Shown here: one piece after another, positions 62,485 to 64,000 of the stretch
How the letters are laid out: each line of letters begins with the position of its first letter
Numbering within the stretch: position 1 is the stretch's first letter
Source: Ignavibacteriales bacterium
Lineage (GTDB): Bacteria > Bacteroidota > Ignavibacteria > UBA10030
Length of the DNA: 64,000 bases
Assembly: GCA_016192345.1 (NCBI GenBank)
Contig: JACPUH010000064.1
Coordinates: forward strand, 1 to 64,000
Reading direction: 5' to 3'
The notes under the pieces: model-generated
The model's database searches: none
Told to the model about the DNA's origin: nothing
The model's input: the letters and a program-made list of their open reading frames with translations, nothing else
Made by a program: the position numbers and the translations under genes

Positions 62485-63762
62485 ATGAAAATTCATCTCG
62501 CCTATGGAAAGAAAGGACTGGAGATCGAGGTGCCGGAAAGGAACCTCGTGAAAGTGATGAGCATGGAGGGGGCTCCACCGATCCCGGATCCGGAGACTGC
62601 AGTACGGGCATCGCTGGAACATCCCATCGATTGTTCCCCGCTCAGGGAATTTGCCCGTAAGGCGACAACGGCCTGCATCGTCATCTGCGATATTACCCGT
62701 CCGGTTCCCAATAAACGACTCCTTCCCCCGATTTTGGAAATTCTTGAACAGGAAGGATTGCAGAGATCGGACATTACCATTCTCATTGCCACGGGGCTTC
62801 ATCGCCCCAGCACGGAGGAGGAGCGGTTGCATATGGTGGGGGAGGCGATCCTCTCGAAGTATCGTGTGGTCGATCATCGTGCGCGCGTACCGGATGAGCA
62901 TACCGTTCTCGGCTCAACAGCCAACAGGACTCCCGTCTCCATCGATACGCGATATTGTGAAGCGGATCTGAAGATCACGGTCGGATTTATCGAACCCCAC
63001 CTGATGGCTGGATTTTCCGGCGGCCGCAAGATGGTTGCCCCCGGCTGCGCGGGGGAGGAGACGATCAAGGCTCTCCATAGTCCCCTCTTCCTCGAGGATC
63101 CTCACTGTCGCGAGGGGAGTATTGATAAGAACCCGTTGCATCATGAATTGTTGCAGATCGCCCGTATGGCGGGACACGATTTCATCGTGAACGTGTCGCT
63201 CAATGCGAAGGGGGCGATCACCGGGGTCTTCTCCGGCAATCCCGACAAAGCGCATGCCCGGGGAGTGGAATTTGTGCGGGCGGCGGTCCGGGCAACCGTC
63301 CCGACGCCGGTGGATGTTGTCGTGACGACCAGCGCCGGTTTTCCCCTCGACCTGACCTACTACCAGGCTGTCAAAGGCATGACGGCAGTGTTGCCAATTT
63401 TGAAAAAAGGGGGAATGTTGATTCTCGCTGCCGAATGTGCGGAGGGGTTGGGAGGGGCTGAGTTCAGCACGATGGCGAAACGGTTTCCCTCAGCCGAGCA
63501 TTTTCGCGATTGGATTCTCAGCAATCCTGTTGTCGTCGATCAATGGCAGTTGGAGGAGTGTGCCAAGGCAGCGCGCCATGCCGATGTGGTGCTTGTTTCA
63601 AGCGGGGTCAGTGACGAAGAGAGACAGGGTTTGTTTATTCAATCTGCCGACTCCGTGGAGGAGGCATTGCAGCGTGCCTTTGACCGGTATGGCTCCAGTG
63701 CCTCCATTGCCGTCGTGCCCAAAGGCCCTTATACACTTGTCGAAATTGACACTCCTGTGTAA
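62485..63762 (+). CDS. larA: LarA-like nickel-pincer racemase family protein
   Basis: 425 residues from the ATG at 62485, three bases after the isomerase stop. LarA motifs are present: CDITRPVPNK, IATGLHRPST (metal or pincer His region), GFSGGRKMVAPGCAG (the family's GG(R/x)K loop) and ALHSPLF. LarA enzymes racemise or epimerise 2-hydroxy acids (lactate, malate and others) with a nickel-pyridinium pincer cofactor made by LarB, LarC and LarE; none of these genes is in the window. L-lactate or a longer 2-hydroxy acid produced from rhamnose is a plausible substrate. The symbol is used as the family name; activity is not shown. Confidence 0.82.
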   Translation: MKIHLAYGKKGLEIEVPERNLVKVMSMEGAPPIPDPETAVRASLEHPIDCSPLREFARKATTACIVICDITRPVPNKRLLPPILEILEQEGLQRSDITILIATGLHRPSTEEERLHMVGEAILSKYRVVDHRARVPDEHTVLGSTANRTPVSIDTRYCEADLKITVGFIEPHLMAGFSGGRKMVAPGCAGEETIKALHSPLFLEDPHCREGSIDKNPLHHELLQIARMAGHDFIVNVSLNAKGAITGVFSGNPDKAHARGVEFVRAAVRATVPTPVDVVVTTSAGFPLDLTYYQAVKGMTAVLPILKKGGMLILAAECAEGLGGAEFSTMAKRFPSAEHFRDWILSNPVVVDQWQLEECAKAARHADVVLVSSGVSDEERQGLFIQSADSVEEALQRAFDRYGSSASIAVVPKGPYTLVEIDTPV

Positions 63763-63780
63763 GGTTTCGGCAATGTTTCC

Positions 63781-63809
63781 TTGACAACAAAGTAGAATTC
63801 TTGTATACT
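63781..63809 (+). promoter_or_regulatory. Near-consensus promoter TTGACA-N17-TATACT before the IclR-family gene
   Basis: TTGACA at 63781-63786, 17-base spacer, TATACT at 63804-63809, followed by CAACAAA exactly as in the promoter at 31340. It lies 19 bases after the LarA-like stop and about 50 bases before the regulator ATG. Confidence 0.7.
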
Positions 63810-63821
63810 CAACAAAGCTTT

Positions 63822-63840
63822 AATTAAACACTATTCAATT
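63822..63840 (+). promoter_or_regulatory. Operator-like box in front of the IclR-family regulator gene
   Basis: AATTAAACACTATTCAATT agrees at 16 of 19 positions with the remembered KdgR-type (IclR-family) pattern and has AATT ... AATT ends in inverted orientation. It lies 12 bases after the -10 element, so it could act as an autoregulatory operator. Compare the box at 31375. Confidence 0.5.
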
Positions 63841-63858
63841 AGCGAAATCCCAACCTCT

Positions 63859-64000
63859 ATGCCCCCCAATTATACAGTTCCTGCTCTTGATCGAGCCGTC
63901 AAAGTTCTCGAACTCCTCTCATCATCACCCCAGGGAATGTCCCTTGCCCAGCTTGCGGTACAAACGAAGGTACCCAAGAGCACGATGTTCCGAATTCTCT
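63859..64000 (+). CDS. IclR-family transcriptional regulator, N-terminal part, runs off the window
   Basis: 47 codons are visible from the ATG at 63859. They read PALDRAVKVLELLSS, then MSLAQLAVQTKVPKSTMFRIL, the winged helix-turn-helix start of IclR proteins (ALxRAxxxLELL; LAxxxxxPKST(x)xRIL). The effector domain lies beyond the window. IclR regulators control sugar-acid, aromatic and acetate catabolism, mostly as repressors of adjacent genes and of themselves. It is the only specific regulator gene in the 32-kb plus-strand locus, and both promoters of the locus carry matching operator-like boxes. Confidence 0.85.
   Translation, partial: MPPNYTVPALDRAVKVLELLSSSPQGMSLAQLAVQTKVPKSTMFRIL

Overview
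The window looks like chromosome from a Bacteroidota/Ignavibacteriota-type (FCB group) Gram-negative bacterium. The evidence is TonB-dependent receptors with an N-terminal CarboxypepD_reg-like domain, PorV/UPF0164-like outer-membrane proteins, very large secreted proteins ending in a FlgD-like / type IX secretion (T9SS)-type domain, and a LytTR regulator with an HPHFLFN-type sensor kinase. Many starts have an AAGGAG-type ribosome binding site, and two starts at the 3' end of the window sit behind a perfect TTGACA-N17-TATACT promoter. No rRNA, tRNA, CRISPR array, insertion sequence or phage gene was seen. The species call is inference.

Region 1 (1-5954, minus strand) is housekeeping: a partial aspartokinase (probably ThrA type), mreC, mreB, purH, purN and an LD-carboxypeptidase. 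Region 2 (6051-9664, plus) is a tightly coupled four-gene unit: methyltransferase, START/SRPBCC protein, FabF-type ketosynthase and FAD-dependent reductase. It looks like a small lipid or polyketide pathway. Region 3 (9855-15157, plus) holds a LytTR response regulator and its probable kinase, separated by an SGNH hydrolase and three small secreted proteins, followed by an S41 C-terminal processing protease (15467-17095).

Region 4 (17582-31177, minus) is envelope biology. One part is a trio of TonB-dependent receptor, giant secreted protein and PorV-like protein. The other part is a secreted protein with a triplicated domain, a frameshifted outer-membrane barrel, and a degenerate 5'-nucleotidase fused to a C-terminal barrel. 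Strong hairpin terminators close both units.

Region 5 (31340-64000) is the most interesting part: about 32 kb with every gene on the plus strand. It opens with a near-consensus promoter and a palindromic box, and closes with an IclR-family regulator gene that has the same promoter architecture and a similar box. It starts with a second receptor / secreted protein / PorV trio. It then contains a MetE-like protein, a possible TIM-barrel glycosidase, a URO-D-family methyltransferase, a lipoprotein, a PhyH-type iron dioxygenase, a second copy of the giant secreted protein, a six-hairpin glycosidase, an exported aminotransferase-V, a sugar ABC ATPase without its permease, and two tandem sodium/solute symporters. 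It ends with two SDR dehydrogenases, a metallo-beta-lactamase-fold protein lacking its metal ligands, an unknown Cys-rich protein, an acetoacetate-decarboxylase-fold protein, a 2-hydroxyacid dehydrogenase, an L-rhamnose isomerase and a LarA-like protein.

I read Region 5 as an IclR-controlled uptake and catabolism locus for a 6-deoxysugar (rhamnose-like) substrate, possibly O-methylated, because three separate methyl- or oxygen-transfer type enzymes are embedded in it. The substrate and the methyl idea are inference. The gene order, motifs and promoter match are read directly from the sequence.
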